NCBI RefSeq assembly: GCF_035046505.1
Contig: NC_089825.1
Location: 4,165,063 to 4,229,062, forward strand
Length of the DNA: 64,000 bases
Direction: 5' to 3'
Origin: Tiliqua scincoides
Lineage: Eukaryota > Chordata > Lepidosauria > Squamata > Scincidae
Shown here in pieces: positions 10,501-20,975 of the stretch (position 1 is its first letter; each line of letters begins with the position of its first letter). The notes under the pieces are model-generated. The model saw only the letters and a program-made list of their open reading frames with translations, was not told the origin of the DNA and searched no databases. Position numbers and translations under genes: made by a program.

Positions 10501-12695
10501 CAGAGTGCATTCCTCTTCCCTCCAGTCAGAGTGGGAGGGGCTTTTGTGTGGCTTCTGAGCAGGCTGGAGCCCAACCACTTCTTGGCTTCAGCACTGCCCT
10601 CACTGTTAAGAGGATGAGAGTCCCATTGTCTTCTCTGGCTGAGCAGACTAAGAGGAGCCTCCACCACTCACCCATCCTTTTGGTGACGGGGGGGGGGGGC
10701 CTTTGGAGAGGAGCTCCACACACAGTCATTGCCAGCTCCTCCTTCAGCCCCGATCACCCGACCCCTCCCAGCTCTGTCTTGCCTGACTCCTCAGCTCCTC
10801 TGTTTGTGTCTCTGCTGCCTGCAGGTGAGTGGATGATCCGGACAGTGAAGGTGGAGGCCGAGGACTACTCCACGTGGCCAGCCAGACTGAGCGCAGAGGT
10901 TCTGCTCCCAGGACCCCCTGTTGGGGGTGCCTGCAAGTCAGAGGGCCCTACCCCAGGTGAAGACTGTGACACCAGTGGGGGCCTCGGGGAGCTCTCGGGG
11001 CTGGCGCTGCAGCAGTGGCAGATGCTGAGCGAGGAGAAGCCGCTGGGCTGCCCCCGGTGCGAGCACCCTGGACCCGCCCTGGCGACCCAGCAGGGGGACC
11101 CTCGGCCACGCCCCTTCGCGTGCTCCCAGTGTGGCAAGGCATTTGGCAAGAAGGCCCACCTGACGCGGCACGCCCGTGTGCACACCGGAGAGCGCCCCTT
11201 CGCCTGTGGCCACTGCGGCCGCCGCTTCTCACAGAAGATTCACCTGGGCTCCCACGAGCGGGTGCACACTGGGGAGCGGCCTTTCCCTTGCGACCGCTGC
11301 CCCAAAAGCTTTCGCAAGAAGACCCACCTAGTGCGCCACCAGCTCACCCATACTGGGGAGCGCCCCCACCCCTGCCCCTTCTGCACCCGCAGCTTCGTAC
11401 ACCGTCGGCACCTCTTAAGGCACCAGCGTCTCCATGAGGAAGGCCCTGCCCCGCCTGGGGACACCACACAAGCAGGGCCAGCTGCAGAGCCCAGGCCAGA
11501 TGCCGCCTCCTGTGGGGAGCACCGTGAGGTGGGAAACACCATGGCCGTCTCCATGGAATGGGGCCAGGCTGGGCACCCCAGCCAAGAGCAGGGCAAAGTG
11601 GAACCAACCACTGCCTCTTGCATGGATGAGTCTGGAGTGGGACAGGCTCCCACTGCCCGCCTAGGGCCGTATCAGGGCTCAGTCCTTTCTACGGCTCAGG
11701 CCGAACAGGAGCTGGACAGGGTTGCCTGCAGGCAGAGTGAGGTCCTGCCTCCTGGCCTTGTCTCTCCTGAGCAAGGACACTGTGGAGTGCTCTGTGCTGC
11801 GGCCCAGGCTGAGGAGAGCACCCTCTGCCTGGAGCAGGTAAGCAAGACTGAACCGGAGGAGGAGACAGGCGCCTGTCAGCGGCCAGAAGAGAAGCCGTTC
11901 CTCTGCTCTGACTGCGGGAAGGCGTTTGCCTGGAGGAAGAACCTGGCCTCCCACCAGCGGCTCCACGCAGAGGGGGGGCGCCCATTCTCCTGTGCCGAGT
12001 GTGGGAGGGGCTTCAGCGACAAGCGTCACTTGACTGCACACCTGCGCGGGCACATGGGGCTGCTGCCATATGCTTGCCCACACTGTGAAAGAAGCTTTGC
12101 GCACCGGGCTGGACTGGCTGCTCATCAGTGTGGGGGCCATGCTGGGCAGCGCCCCTTTGCCTGCAGCGAGTGTGGCCGCTGCTTTGCCCACAAGCGCCAT
12201 TTGCAGAGACACCGGCGCAACCAGCACTCAGCAGAGCGCCCTTTCTCTTGTGCTCAGTGTAGCCGCACTTTCAGCACTCGGGCCAGCCTGTTGGCTCATG
12301 TCAAGTCTCATGCTGGCCAGCGCCCCTTTGCCTGCCCACTGTGTGGTCGGGCATTCAGTCGGAAGTCGCACCTGGCCCGGCATGAAGCTGTGCACACAGG
12401 GCTGCGCCCTCACGCCTGCACCCAGTGTCCACGGCGCTTTAGCTCCAAGACCAATCTGGTTCGGCACCAAGCAGTGCATACTGGCCTGCGCCCATACATC
12501 TGCACCCACTGTGCCCGTAGTTTTAGCCGCAAGACACACCTCTTACGCCATGAGCGCACCCACACCAGCGTCCCCATCCCTAGCACCACCACTTGGGCCA
12601 CAGTAGCCATACCGCAGACCTCACTGCCCCAGCAGCAGCTCCAGCAAGAGCAACCCCTGATCTTCCCCATGGCTTTTGAACCAACATGGCAGTGA
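4540..12695 (+). CDS. ZNF467: ZNF467-like KRAB/C2H2 zinc finger protein
   Basis: Predicted nuclear DNA-binding regulator. The model joins 4540-4566, 8257-8368, 9393-9509, 10129-10233 and 10825-12695: 2232 nt, 743 aa, with all junction phases matching. Order of parts: MAALGAAAQ, degenerate KRAB-A, KRAB-B, a linker exon ending in SCPG, then EWMIRTVKVEAED and twelve C2H2 fingers arranged 4 + 8 around a disordered spacer of about 150 residues. Recalled human ZNF467 has CPGEEWMIRKVKVEDED at the same junction, fingers such as KKAHLTRH, SQKIHLGSH and RKKTHLIRH in the same order, and also 12 fingers. Human ZNF467 is linked to STAT3 and to osteoblast/adipocyte choice; nothing here tests that. Oddities: KRAB-A is five codons short and its DV motif is DT, so TRIM28 recruitment is doubtful. 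Gene identity is firm; use of the KRAB exons is inferred from splice sites and phase. Confidence 0.86.
4911..8256 (+). other. ZNF467 intron 1; no further exon recognised
   Basis: No conserved exon is seen. There is a possible alternative first exon near 5945 (ATGGAGCAG|GTCAGC), which is weak. A 21-bp word (CACTTTGCACATGCTCAGAG plus G) occurs at both 4938 and 6352. A purine-rich stretch runs from 6470 to 6720. A short tandem of a unit containing GGGAGGAGGCAGAGG lies at about 7850-7910. The open frame of 342 codons at 6411-7439 (minus) has no recognisable domain. Confidence 0.5.
8257..8368 (+). CDS. ZNF467: ZNF467 degenerate KRAB-A exon
   Basis: Acceptor TTGCTGCAG|GTGCC and donor CTGG|GTAAAA give a 112-nt exon, phase 0 to 1. 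It reads VPVRCEDTALYLAPERW, then KGWAAQEDT, then MRENYGAMITLG. The usual KRAB-A exon, as at 58554, is 127 nt. Five codons are missing between the W and the M of the DVMxENY element, and the frame is kept. The FEDVAV core is CEDTAL, so the residues that contact TRIM28 in typical KRAB boxes are altered. Confidence 0.8.
9393..9509 (+). CDS. ZNF467: ZNF467 KRAB-B-like exon
   Basis: Acceptor CCTCTTTTTCAG|GATC and donor GTTGCAG|GTTGGG enclose 117 nt, phase 1 to 1. It reads GSPVAKPELVAQVEQGRPP, matching the KRAB-B pattern GYPVxKPxLIxxLEQGEEP, then a disordered tail. The joined frame with the previous exon gives ...ITLGSPVAKPEL. Confidence 0.82.
10129..10233 (+). CDS. ZNF467: ZNF467 linker exon
   Basis: Acceptor CTCTGCAG|GG and donor CCCAG|GTAAGA enclose 105 nt, phase 1 to 1, encoding GSGLPETEGITRSER then GRMEESKAPEGSCPG. 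Joined to the next exon it yields SCPGEWMIRTVKVE, which lines up with human ZNF467 TCPGEEWMIRKVKVE. This supports both boundaries. Confidence 0.8.
10825..12695 (+). CDS. ZNF467: ZNF467 terminal exon, 12 C2H2 fingers
   Basis: Acceptor CTGCCTGCAG|GTGAG. The N-terminal linker (EWMIRTVKVEAED ... LSGLAL) is followed by a broken CPRC half-finger. Fingers 1-4 come next (from FACSQCGKAF to HRRHLLRHQRLH), then a Glu/Gly/Ala-rich spacer, then fingers 5-12 (from FLCSDCGKAF to SRKTHLLRHERTH). TGERP linkers join fingers 1-4; later linkers vary (AGQRP, TGLRP). The C-terminus is Gln/Pro-rich and ends FEPTWQ. Every finger keeps C2H2 spacing, though fingers 7 and 8 have a one-residue longer His spacing. Confidence 0.95.
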
Positions 12696-13260
12696 CAAGT
12701 GGTGTTGTGGGCAAGTAGCAGATTTGTGTGGGCATTGCTTAAAACAATGCTTAAAGCCGGATGAAACAGTAAAATAAGCAAATGTACACATTTGCTATCT
12801 TGCATAATCCCCATAGTTATGGCCTTTGGCTAAAACAGAGACATTAAGCAGAACTCAGCTTTGCATAATTTATTTTACTACAGCTAGCCACAGCACAGGC
12901 CCCTCCCCAGTAGCTGGAGCTTGTTCTTGCTCCACAGGGCTTCTGAGATGCTAGGCTTCAAAACTGGTCCCCACCACAAAGGCGGATTTGGGTTGAATGA
13001 CAGCTAAGATTCTTGGGAGGGAGAATTCTGAAGCCAGAGGCAGCTGGCAAATAGAGAGTTGCAAAAACACAGATCAGAGGGTACTTGCCTGGCAACCAGC
13101 TTTTGGGGGGGGGAATTCCTCAATTTCCCAATATTTTCATCTTTTAACAATGTTTCCAAAACAATGAAATCAATTTAGGAGCATCATAATGCAAATGTAA
13201 ATTACGTTTTGTAAAACTTTCAATATAAGCAGAATAAAGTAACTCAGTTCAATGCACGAT
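12696..13260 (+). terminator. ZNF467 3' UTR with poly(A) signal
   Basis: About 540 bp of AT-richer sequence after the stop codon leads to AATAAA at 13233-13238. No repeat or gene is seen in it. Confidence 0.7.
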
Positions 13261-13444
13261 CCTGATTTTTGGTGGGTGGAATCGGGGCTTGAATAGAAAT
13301 CCTTAATAATGCTTTGGACAATGAATTTAACGTACTATTAAGCCCTTTGTGGCTTCTGTCTTGCCCCTCAAGATGCCCAGTTTCCAGCTTTCCTGGTCAG
13401 CAAGAATGTCCCCCTCCCCCTGCAAATGAGTATGTTTCAGAGTG

Positions 13445-13835
13445 TGTGCTGGCATCCTTCAGTCCCGGATGACTCTGGTATTGCGCTCTGAATGGTGGTT
13501 CTGGAACAGCGTCTAGTGTGGCTGAAAAGGCCAATTTGGGAGTGACAATCCCTTCCACACTGGGAGCAAATGTAGTCTGTCCCTGGTGTGTCTCCCTTCC
13601 TGCTTTGCCTCTTGTTGTCTGTTGGCCAAATGTCTCTTCAAACTGGGAGAGGTCATGCTGCACAGCCTGCCTCAAAGTGGGCCGCCCAGAGGCCAGGGTT
13701 TCCCACCAGTTGAGGTCCACTCCTAAGGCCTTCAGATCCCTCTTGCAGATGTCCTTGTATCGCAGCTCTGGTCTACCCGTAGGGGGCTTTCCCTGCGAGT
13801 TCTCCAGGCTTCTCTGTTTCAGGAGCAATCCCAAG
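13445..13835 (-). mobile_element. Non-LTR retrotransposon (LINE) C-terminal fragment
   Basis: The minus-strand frame reads GRPELRYKDICKRDLKALG, VDLNWWETLASGRPTLRQ, QHDLSQFEETFGQQ. This is the C-terminal region common to many LINE endonuclease/reverse-transcriptase proteins (RYKDVCKRDLKxxxID...WE...R). Its 3' end, at the left, reads CATCCTTCAGTCCCGGATGA and matches the fragment at 1414. I cannot fix the clade; L2-like is a guess. Confidence 0.8.
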
Positions 13836-14139
13836 ATTGTGCTGGACCGGTGTTAGTTGCTTACACTTGTGTGGGAGTGTTGCATGTGTGCTGTAAGGCA
13901 AACCTGCAGCGACTCCAGAGTCGGAGAGGGTGACACAAGGACGTGTGCTGGCCTCCCCCTGCCAAAGCAAACCCTGGGAGAGGTGAGGTTGCCAGCACAG
14001 AGTCTAGGGAGGGCAGGGCAGGGCTGGAGAAAGGGTGGGTGGCGGGCAGGAGGGGGCTGGGCCAGGATGTGGCCCTTAGGCTGGATCCCAACCCCCCCCT
14101 CCGCCCAGGAGGCCTAGCCTAGTGTTGGTCTGCTCGGAT

Positions 14140-15125
14140 CTGCACCGCCTCTGGGTGGCACAGAGCGTTCGAGCTGCTGCCTCATCACCGGGGTAAGAGG
14201 AACTCGGGGGCGTAGTTGGAGGGGGGCGAGGAGCGGGGCGTGCAAGTAGCCCCTCCCTTCGGAGCCATTGCTGGCGGGGGGAGCAAAACGGCGCCGTACG
14301 GGGGAATGGCTCGGAGGGGGGGCGCTTGCCCGCCCCCTCCACCTACGCCACCGGGGGAACTGGTTTTCCCCGTCCCAAGCCGCGCCGCGGCCAGCACCAG
14401 CCCTGCGCGGGCTGCAGCGGGCAGCCGGCCTGCTCTTCGCGGCGCGAACTGGGCCGGGGCTGCGCTTCAGGGATCGACGCGCCCTCTGCGGAGCCGCTGA
14501 TCCCAGCCAGCTTCCTGCGAGGCGCCGCGGAGGGTGCTGCGGGGGGCCCTGGTCCGTGCCGCCACCGGCTGCACCCGCCGGGTCTTCTCGCGCGCCGCCG
14601 CCGCCGCCGCCGCCTCCTGGTCCGCCAGGGAGCTCCGCGGCCCCGTGACGCCGCCCCCGGGTCTGGGTCCGGCAGGCGCGGGGGAGCCTCCCCGAAGCGC
14701 CCTCGCCCTCCTCCCGACACCCGCTCCCCTGCCGCGGGTCCAGGGACGGCGCCCAGACAGCCCTCCTCGGCCCCACCGGCCACGCGGGGGGGGGCCGCGC
14801 GTGGCCCGCAGCGAGGCGGCTCCGCGCAGGCGCTCGCCACGGCAACCGGCTGCCCTGGAGACGGCGAGCCGGCCGACGGGCGGGTGGGCGGCCGCTCCGG
14901 GCGTGCGGCAGGGGGGGCGCGCCCCGGGAGTGCGGCGGGGTGCGCGCGCCCCGGGAGAGAGCAACGCCCAGCCGCGGAAGAGCATCGCGGGGGGAGGTCC
15001 TGCACCCCGCGGAGGAAGGCCCGGCGCTGGGAGTCCTCGAGGGAGAGCCCGCGTCGCAGCTGGAGGCTGCACGACCCCTCGCGGCTGGGCCTCTCCTCCG
15101 TCGGTCCGGTCAGTCCCCCCTGCAA
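14140..15125 (+). promoter_or_regulatory. CpG island, promoter of LRRC61
   Basis: Dense CpG with (CCG)n stretches such as CGCCGCCGCCGCCGCC near 14595. It lies about 0.9 kb after the ZNF467 poly(A) signal and 0.8 kb before the LRRC61 coding exon. Weak SBS-like (14202-14217, minus) and RFX half-site (CCACGGCAACC near 14837) motifs are present. The non-coding first exon of LRRC61 must lie here, but I cannot place its donor. Confidence 0.8.
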
Positions 15126-15130
15126 GTCCT

Positions 15131-15285
15131 TCAGGTGCCGTCGGCACATCTGGTGACAGGGAGTTCCACAGGCCTGCGTTGCGCGCGGCTTGAGGGTGCC
15201 TGGGTGCCTCCCTCGGCACAGCGCTTTTCGAAGGACTCTGGCGGGGGCTTTGCCTCCCCTGCCCCCACCCCCGCACGCCCGGCCA
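15131..15285. repeat. Fold-back repeat copy beside LRRC61 CpG island
   Basis: It begins with GTCGGCACATCTGGTGACAG, the reverse complement of the LINE-like scrap at 3850. It then continues in right-arm order with GGTGCCTGGGTGCCTCC, AGCGCTTTTCGAAGGACTCT and GGCGGGGGCTTTGCCTCCCC. The scrap and the arm are therefore in opposite relative orientation to the copy at 3841. Confidence 0.82.
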
Positions 15286-15932
15286 CAGACCAGTGACACC
15301 ATGGACCAAGAAACATTTCCTTGTGTCCTCCCTCTCCCGCCACTGGGTTTAGTGGCGTCCCCTGGCTCTGGGTTGTGGGAGAGGGAAAGAGCAGCCCCCG
15401 TCCAACCCATGCATAATTTTATGTCTTGGAGCGCAACCCAGAGCACAGGGCCCTTGCTCCAGCTTCCAGATGTTGTAGGTGTGCCACAAAGCCCATCGTG
15501 CCGTCACAGGAGTTTGGGGGCCAGCACAAGGAGGCTCGCTGGCCTCCCCATGCAAGAGCAGAGGTCATGCCAGAGACAGGCCACCGGCAGCGGTCAGTCA
15601 CTGACCTTGCATGGAATAATCTGTGGCGTGGTTGAAAGCAGTGCAGGGTGACTGGTGAGCCCATCCACTTCCTAATCCTGTGCTCTGTTCCTCCCTCTCT
15701 CCCAGGAGACCTGGTGACTGCTGCCTGCTTTCTCCAGCACAGCCCAGCTGGAGCAGAAGAGCAAGAGTGTTCCCACCAGAGGTGCAGGCTTTCACCTCCC
15801 CTTCTCCACACGTGGGCAGTAACTGCATCGGCCTTAGGAAGGGCAAGGCGACACGACTCTCAGTAAAGGCAGAGAGGCTCTTTGCAGAGGGCCCTGCCTT
15901 CTGGCTGGTGCGTGTGGCCTGTCGTGTCCAAC

Positions 15933-16727
15933 ATGGAACCACGGATGGAGAAGGGCAATGAGCCTGAGAATGTGAGGATCACCTCCCAGCTGCTGAAGGC
16001 GAGGACAGGTGAGTTTGACCTAGAGTCCATCCTGCTGCTGAAGCTGCGAGGCCTGGGTATCATGGACCTTGGCTGCCTGGGGGAGTGTGCCAGCCTGGAA
16101 TGGCTGGATCTGTCAGGCAACTCCATCTCCCACCTGGGCCCCCTGTCTTCCCTGAAGGCACTGGCTGTCCTCAACCTCTCCTCCAATCGCATCACCAGCC
16201 TGGAGCCCCTCAGTGGCTGTGAGAGCCTGCAGAGCCTCAATGTGGCTGGCAACTTGTTGGGCAGCCTCCAGCAGGTGCAGAGCCTGGCTGGGCTCCGGCA
16301 CCTGGAGAGCCTACGCTTCACCAACCCCATGGGGCGCCTCAGCAACCCCTTCTGTGCTGCCGTGGGGTATCGTGTCGCCGTGGCAGAGATGCTCCCTGGA
16401 GTCAAAGTGATTGATGGTGAGAGGGTTTCAGGGCGAGGCAGTGAGCTCTACCAGCTGTGCAAGGACCTTGACAACTCCCTCCAGCGTTTCTCCAGCACCA
16501 GCGGGGTGGGCAGCACTGAGCTTTCAGGCTTGAGCAAGCCCTGGGTGGAAGAGGGCTACTGGGACTTCCGCCCCGCCAGGAGGAGCTCCATTGTGGACGA
16601 AGCCTACAAGCAGTTCAGTGAAGCCCTTCAGGAATGCCAGGAACTGGGCAAAAGAGCTGATGATGCCATTTCCCAGGCCCAGCGGGCCCTGAACATTCGC
16701 CCCGACTCCAGCTCCTATGTGTTCTGA
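15933..16727 (+). CDS. LRRC61: Leucine-rich repeat-containing protein 61
   Basis: A single coding exon of 264 codons plus stop; recalled human LRRC61 is 259 aa. The start MEPRMEK is chosen over an in-frame upstream ATG at 15882 because human begins MEPPAEK and an acceptor (CTCTTTGCAG|AGGG) sits at about 15887, making 15888-15932 5' UTR. The protein opens with TSQLLKARTGEFDLES. Four or so leucine-rich repeats follow at roughly residues 30-140 (LEWLDLSGNSISHLGPL, LAVLNLSSNRITSLEPL, LQSLNVAGNLLGSL, LRHLESLRF). A capping region carries KVIDGERVSGRGSELYQLC, and the C-terminal tail is helical. It has no signal peptide or membrane segment, so it should be intracellular. Its molecular role is not known. 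It is the synteny anchor for the window. Confidence 0.96.
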   Translation: MEPRMEKGNEPENVRITSQLLKARTGEFDLESILLLKLRGLGIMDLGCLGECASLEWLDLSGNSISHLGPLSSLKALAVLNLSSNRITSLEPLSGCESLQSLNVAGNLLGSLQQVQSLAGLRHLESLRFTNPMGRLSNPFCAAVGYRVAVAEMLPGVKVIDGERVSGRGSELYQLCKDLDNSLQRFSSTSGVGSTELSGLSKPWVEEGYWDFRPARRSSIVDEAYKQFSEALQECQELGKRADDAISQAQRALNIRPDSSSYVF

Positions 16728-17860
16728 CGAGCAGTTGCTGAGTAGAGTGCCTGCCAATCAGTTCTAGTCCTTGATGTTGTTGTTGTTGACCTATCTTTTC
16801 CCCAGCTCAGAGCAAACTGATCTTTACACTCTGAGGTGGATACAAGATCTTTGCTGGATTCTCCCCACACAGCAGAGTGCTGCCTGGCCCCGCTGGAAAG
16901 GGTGGAGTTCAGGCAGCCCAGTTAGAGTCTCACTGGGGCCCGTTAGCTTTCACCCTCACATAAGCCCATACATGACCTGAAGGAGAGTTGGGAGCTGGTT
17001 TTAGGTCAATAGTATAAGCAATTCTGGGTTACCCGCTGCATCCTCTGCTCATTCCTGGGCCAGCTGGGCAGCTTTCAGGCTCCGCCTGCACTTCTTAACC
17101 CAGTTTGCCAGGTTTGCGCTGTCAGCTGTTCACCTGTTTCACTCCCTGGACAGTCTTGCAAGTGGGCTGGAGGTCTCAAATGGAGAGCTTTGAAGGACTT
17201 TTTATGGTACTTTGGGAAAGCTGTGGCACCTGAATGAGTTCCAACCTGTTTGAGTTTGTAGTGTGTACGCGACTGAAGTGGGCTGGGTCACTTTTCCTTT
17301 TCCTGCACAGTTCCTGTGACTGTCTGGGTTTCCGAGTTGTGGTCATGTTCTAATACCTCACAAGTCACCCTCTCACACTCCGTCCTCCTCCATGACAATC
17401 AGAGCTGTCACCTACTTTGGATTCTCCCAGATTTCCAACTCCTGGGGTTCATGGAACACTCCACTCCTCGCATCAGTCGGGTGCTGTCCACATAAAGTTT
17501 TTCTGCTTCCTGTCTCTAGTAACTTTGGAATCAAAGAGTGCCCACAGATTCTCTTAGCAGGGAGTTGATTTGAGAGAGTTCTGGACCATATGCGTGTAAG
17601 GTACCCCCCAAAATAAAATATGAGCTGAAAGTGCTCAGAAGAGAAAAGAGAAAAGAACACAGCATCAGTGTTCTCCCTTGGACAATGCCAAAGGAGAAAA
17701 TTGCGCCCCATGACTTTGAGGAAGACTGAAGGTGCCTTAAGTCTGGAGGTGGAAGATGAGCCATTACTTGGAATCTGGAATGCCACATGTCCCTGTCTAG
17801 GTTATGGTTGCATGCCCTGCTGTGCAAGTTTGCATAGTCAATAAACCTGAAGCTTCTCAG
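16728..17860 (+). terminator. LRRC61 3' UTR and poly(A) signals
   Basis: AATAAA occurs at 17612-17617 and again at 17840-17845, the latter within TCAATAAACCTGAAGC and looking like a good 3' end. A short (GTT)n microsatellite lies at about 16775. Nothing coding is seen. Confidence 0.6.
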
Positions 17861-19414
17861 TGTAAGCCTTGGCTCCTTGGCCTTTCTGCCATCCAGAAGG
17901 TGCTGAGCTCTCTCTGTCAGGGAGTTGGTGCCTGGGCAGTACCTATGTGGTGTGCCATAGTTCATGCTATCTCATTCCACATTCAGACGTGTGTTGAGGA
18001 GATACTCTTTCCTAGCTCAGCACTCTGTCCAGTGCCCCTTCTTGACCTGTGCCAGGTTCATATGCCCTCCCTTGGAACACACAGCATTCTATACCAAAAA
18101 CTGGACCCCACCAGTTTTTGAGCTCTGCAAATTTAGCACAGCTCCATCAGTGGGGCACGGGGCAAGGGAGTGGAGCAAGGGACTGCCATGGGCACTGAAC
18201 TCCTGACTCCCGGTTTGGAGACCAAGCTGACCTGCTTCCTTCTGAAATATAGAATCACACCCCAACAGCTGTAGAGGTGAGCCCAGCCCACTTATTGATG
18301 GGAAGGAAGATAACTACTCCTCTGAACTCAGTGCACCCAGATATGGAGGAAGAGGTGCCACAGAGACTGGCCCTGCAGAAATGCAGCTGTGATGGTCATG
18401 CCGGGACGAGTCTTAAGGGTACAGGTTCACGTCTATTCCAAACGTTTTAGTGCCAGCCAACCTCCCTGGATTCCATCAGATCCTTCTTCTAAAATTTATA
18501 CAGGTGCAGTATCTCGCATTTGAATGTGAACCAATGTGCCAAAAGCACTGACAGCGATGAATGACTCCCCCAGGCAATAGCACCCAGGCAGTCTTTCTGT
18601 GGCATCAAACACTTCTGACTAGTATCCATCTACCAGTGCAGCTAGACAGGTTGGCAGTTGGGAACGTGACCCCTACACCAGATCTCCATCCCTGAGGAAA
18701 GCGGCTATCCAACAAGAGTAGAGGTTCCCAACCTATGGTCTGCAGACCACAGGTGATCTGCAGGAGCACAGGAGGTGGCTGCGGGCTGGCAGGGCCCAGC
18801 AGTTGGCAGGTGAGCAGCACACCATGCACTAGTCACCAGCACTCAAGCCTGCCCAGCCCCTTTGGCTGCAGGCCAATTCGGCAGCTATTGGCTATGGCGC
18901 AGTGATGCCATCATGCCATCACCATGTCCTGTAGCTGCACACTTGGTGGTCCACAATGAACCTGAATGTAGGTGCGGTGGCCCATGGTCACCTGAAGGTA
19001 GGGAGCCCCTGAAGAAGAGAAGGGAGAACGGTTCTTTGAAAGACTAGGTATGAGTTGTAAACTAAAAGAGGTGGGGGTAGTAGCATGGCCTTTAATTAAG
19101 TCTTATCATGAGCAGTGAGCAGGAGTTGGACTTCACCCTTGGATTTGTCTTCCTTCCTTGAGTTTCCAGCTGAATGGTTTTGGGCTGCAATAAAGTAGCA
19201 GTGGTAGTGCATCAAAGTGACTCCTGGCACACGGGGCCCTGAAGCTGGTGGAGAGTGAAAGGCTCACCATCGTGACCTCTGGATGCAGGGAACGTCAATT
19301 CAGCCAATGTATTGCTAGGCTTCCTCTGTATGTGTTTCCCAAGAGGGCAGGCAGAGGGTGCTCTCTCCGCCTCCCCAAGACATCTGCATTGCTGTGGTAG
19401 GTGCCTCTGGAATT
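17861..19414. other. Intergenic; possible diverged hAT element at about 18720-19040
   Basis: Most of this stretch is unrecognised. From about 18720 the text GAGGTTCCCAACCTATGGTC resembles a hAT terminal repeat, and AACGGTTCTTTGAAAGAC near 19030 could be its other end. The copy is too diverged to be sure. Confidence 0.35.
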
Positions 19415-20378
19415 ACATAAGAACATAACATAAGAACAGCCCCACTGGATCAGGCCATAGGCCCATCTAGTCCAGCTTCCTGTATCTCACAGCGGCCCAC
19501 CAAATGCCCCAGGGAGCACACCAGATAACAAGAGACCTCATTCTGGTGCCCTTCCTTGCATCTGGTATTCTGACAAAACCCATTTCTAAAATCAGGAGGT
19601 TGCGCATACACATCATGGCTTGTGACCCGTAATGGATTTTTCCTCCAGAAACTTGTCCACTCACCTCTTAAAGGTACCCAGGCCAGATGATGTCACCACA
19701 TCCTGTGGCAAGGAGTTCCACAGACCAACCACACGCTGAGTAAAGAAATATTTTCTTTTGTCTGTCCTAACCCGCCCAGCACTCAATTTTAGTGGATGTC
19801 CCCTGGTTCTGGTGTTATGTGAGAGCGTAAAGAGCATCTCTCTATCCACTCTGTCCATCCCCTGCATAATTTTGTATGTCTCAATCATGTCCCCCCTCAA
19901 GCGTCTCTTTTCTAGGCTGAAGAGGCCCAAACGCCGTAGCCTTTCCTCATAAGGAAGGTGCCCCAGCCCCGTAATCATCTTAGTCGCTCTCTTTTGCACC
20001 TTTTCCATTTCCACTATGTCTTTTTTGAGATGCGGCGACCAGAACTGGACACAATACTCCAGGTGTGGCCTTACCATAGATTTGTACAACGGCATTGTAA
20101 TACTAGCCGTTTTGTTCTCAATACCCTTCCTAATGATCCCAAGCATAGAATTGGCCTTCTTCACTGCCGCCGCACATTGGGTCGACACTTTCATCGACCT
20201 GTCCACCACCACCCCAAGATCTCATTCCTGATCTGTCACAGACAGCTCACAACCCATCAGCCTATATCTAAAGTTTTGATTTTTTGCCCCAATGTGCATG
20301 ACTTTACACTTACTGACATTGAAGCGCATGTGCCATTTTGTTGCCCATTCTGCCAGTCTGGAGAGATCCTTCTGGAGC
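19415..20378 (-). mobile_element. CR1 LINE, 3' part (copy 1)
   Basis: On the minus strand it encodes VVDRSMKVSTQCAAAVKKA, IIRKGIENKTASITMPLYKS, YCVQFWSPHLKKDIVEMEKV, GLGHLPYEERLRRLGLFSL and RGHPLKLSAGRVRTDKR without a stop. It ends at the octamer-type tail (CATAAGAACATAACATAAG at its left edge). It is 5'-truncated near 20378, after which non-CR1 sequence begins. Confidence 0.93.
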
Positions 20379-20436
20379 CAATTCTGTCACATGAGGCAGT
20401 TTCCTAGTTTGTCTCTGTGGTTTGGCTGGTCCAGGA

Positions 20437-20975
20437 CTTACAGCCCAGTCTTGAGCTGCCTGGCGCATGGGGCTGCCGCAGTGCCAAAATGGCTACCGCG
20501 ACATCCTGAGTGCAACCAGGCAGCTGGCGGCGGCTCCTCAGAGGAAGGGGACATTCATCCCCTTCCCCCGAGTAAGGGAAGCAGCCCCGTAAGGGGGCTA
20601 CTTGACGCTGCATTGGCTATTTTGCTGGTGCAGAATCAAGAAACCTCGTGTCGAACCATTAGGCCTGACAAGACATTCTCAGTTCTGCTGGTCCTTCCCC
20701 CTCCTGCCTCACTCCCCATCACATCTTCTCCCCACCCTCCAGCCACCCTGGAATGCCTCCTCCCCCATGCCCCAATATTTCTCCGCCGCCAGGCACTTGC
20801 ATGGAGTGCATGGTGGTGGATCGCTGGCCTCTGACTGGCGCTGTCCCAGTGTGGCCTTGCACTGGACCAGTTCTGGTGCTGGACCGCACTAACCCCTGCA
20901 AACATGCCTTATGGCATGTTTGCAGCAGTGCACGCCAGCAGTGAGCCAGCGCGCATTGCATAAGATTGGCCTTTA
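20437..20975. mobile_element. Probable MITE-like element joined to CR1 copy 1
   Basis: It starts CAGCCCAGTCTTGAGCTGCC and ends GCATTGCATAAGATTGGCCT. The two ends are loosely inverted, roughly 18 of 29 positions by eye. It carries internal palindromes (GCAAACATGCCTTATGGCATGTTTGC) and no protein frame. Only its first 240 bp occur in the second copy at 25695-25934. About 60 bp of unique sequence separate it from the CR1 break at 20378. Confidence 0.5.

Noticed and set aside
11679-12227. Antisense open frames under the finger exons (also 43915-44490 and 61032-61616)
   Set aside because: These mirror the repetitive finger codons (antisense of TGERP/TGEKP linkers and HxxxH) and have no independent support.
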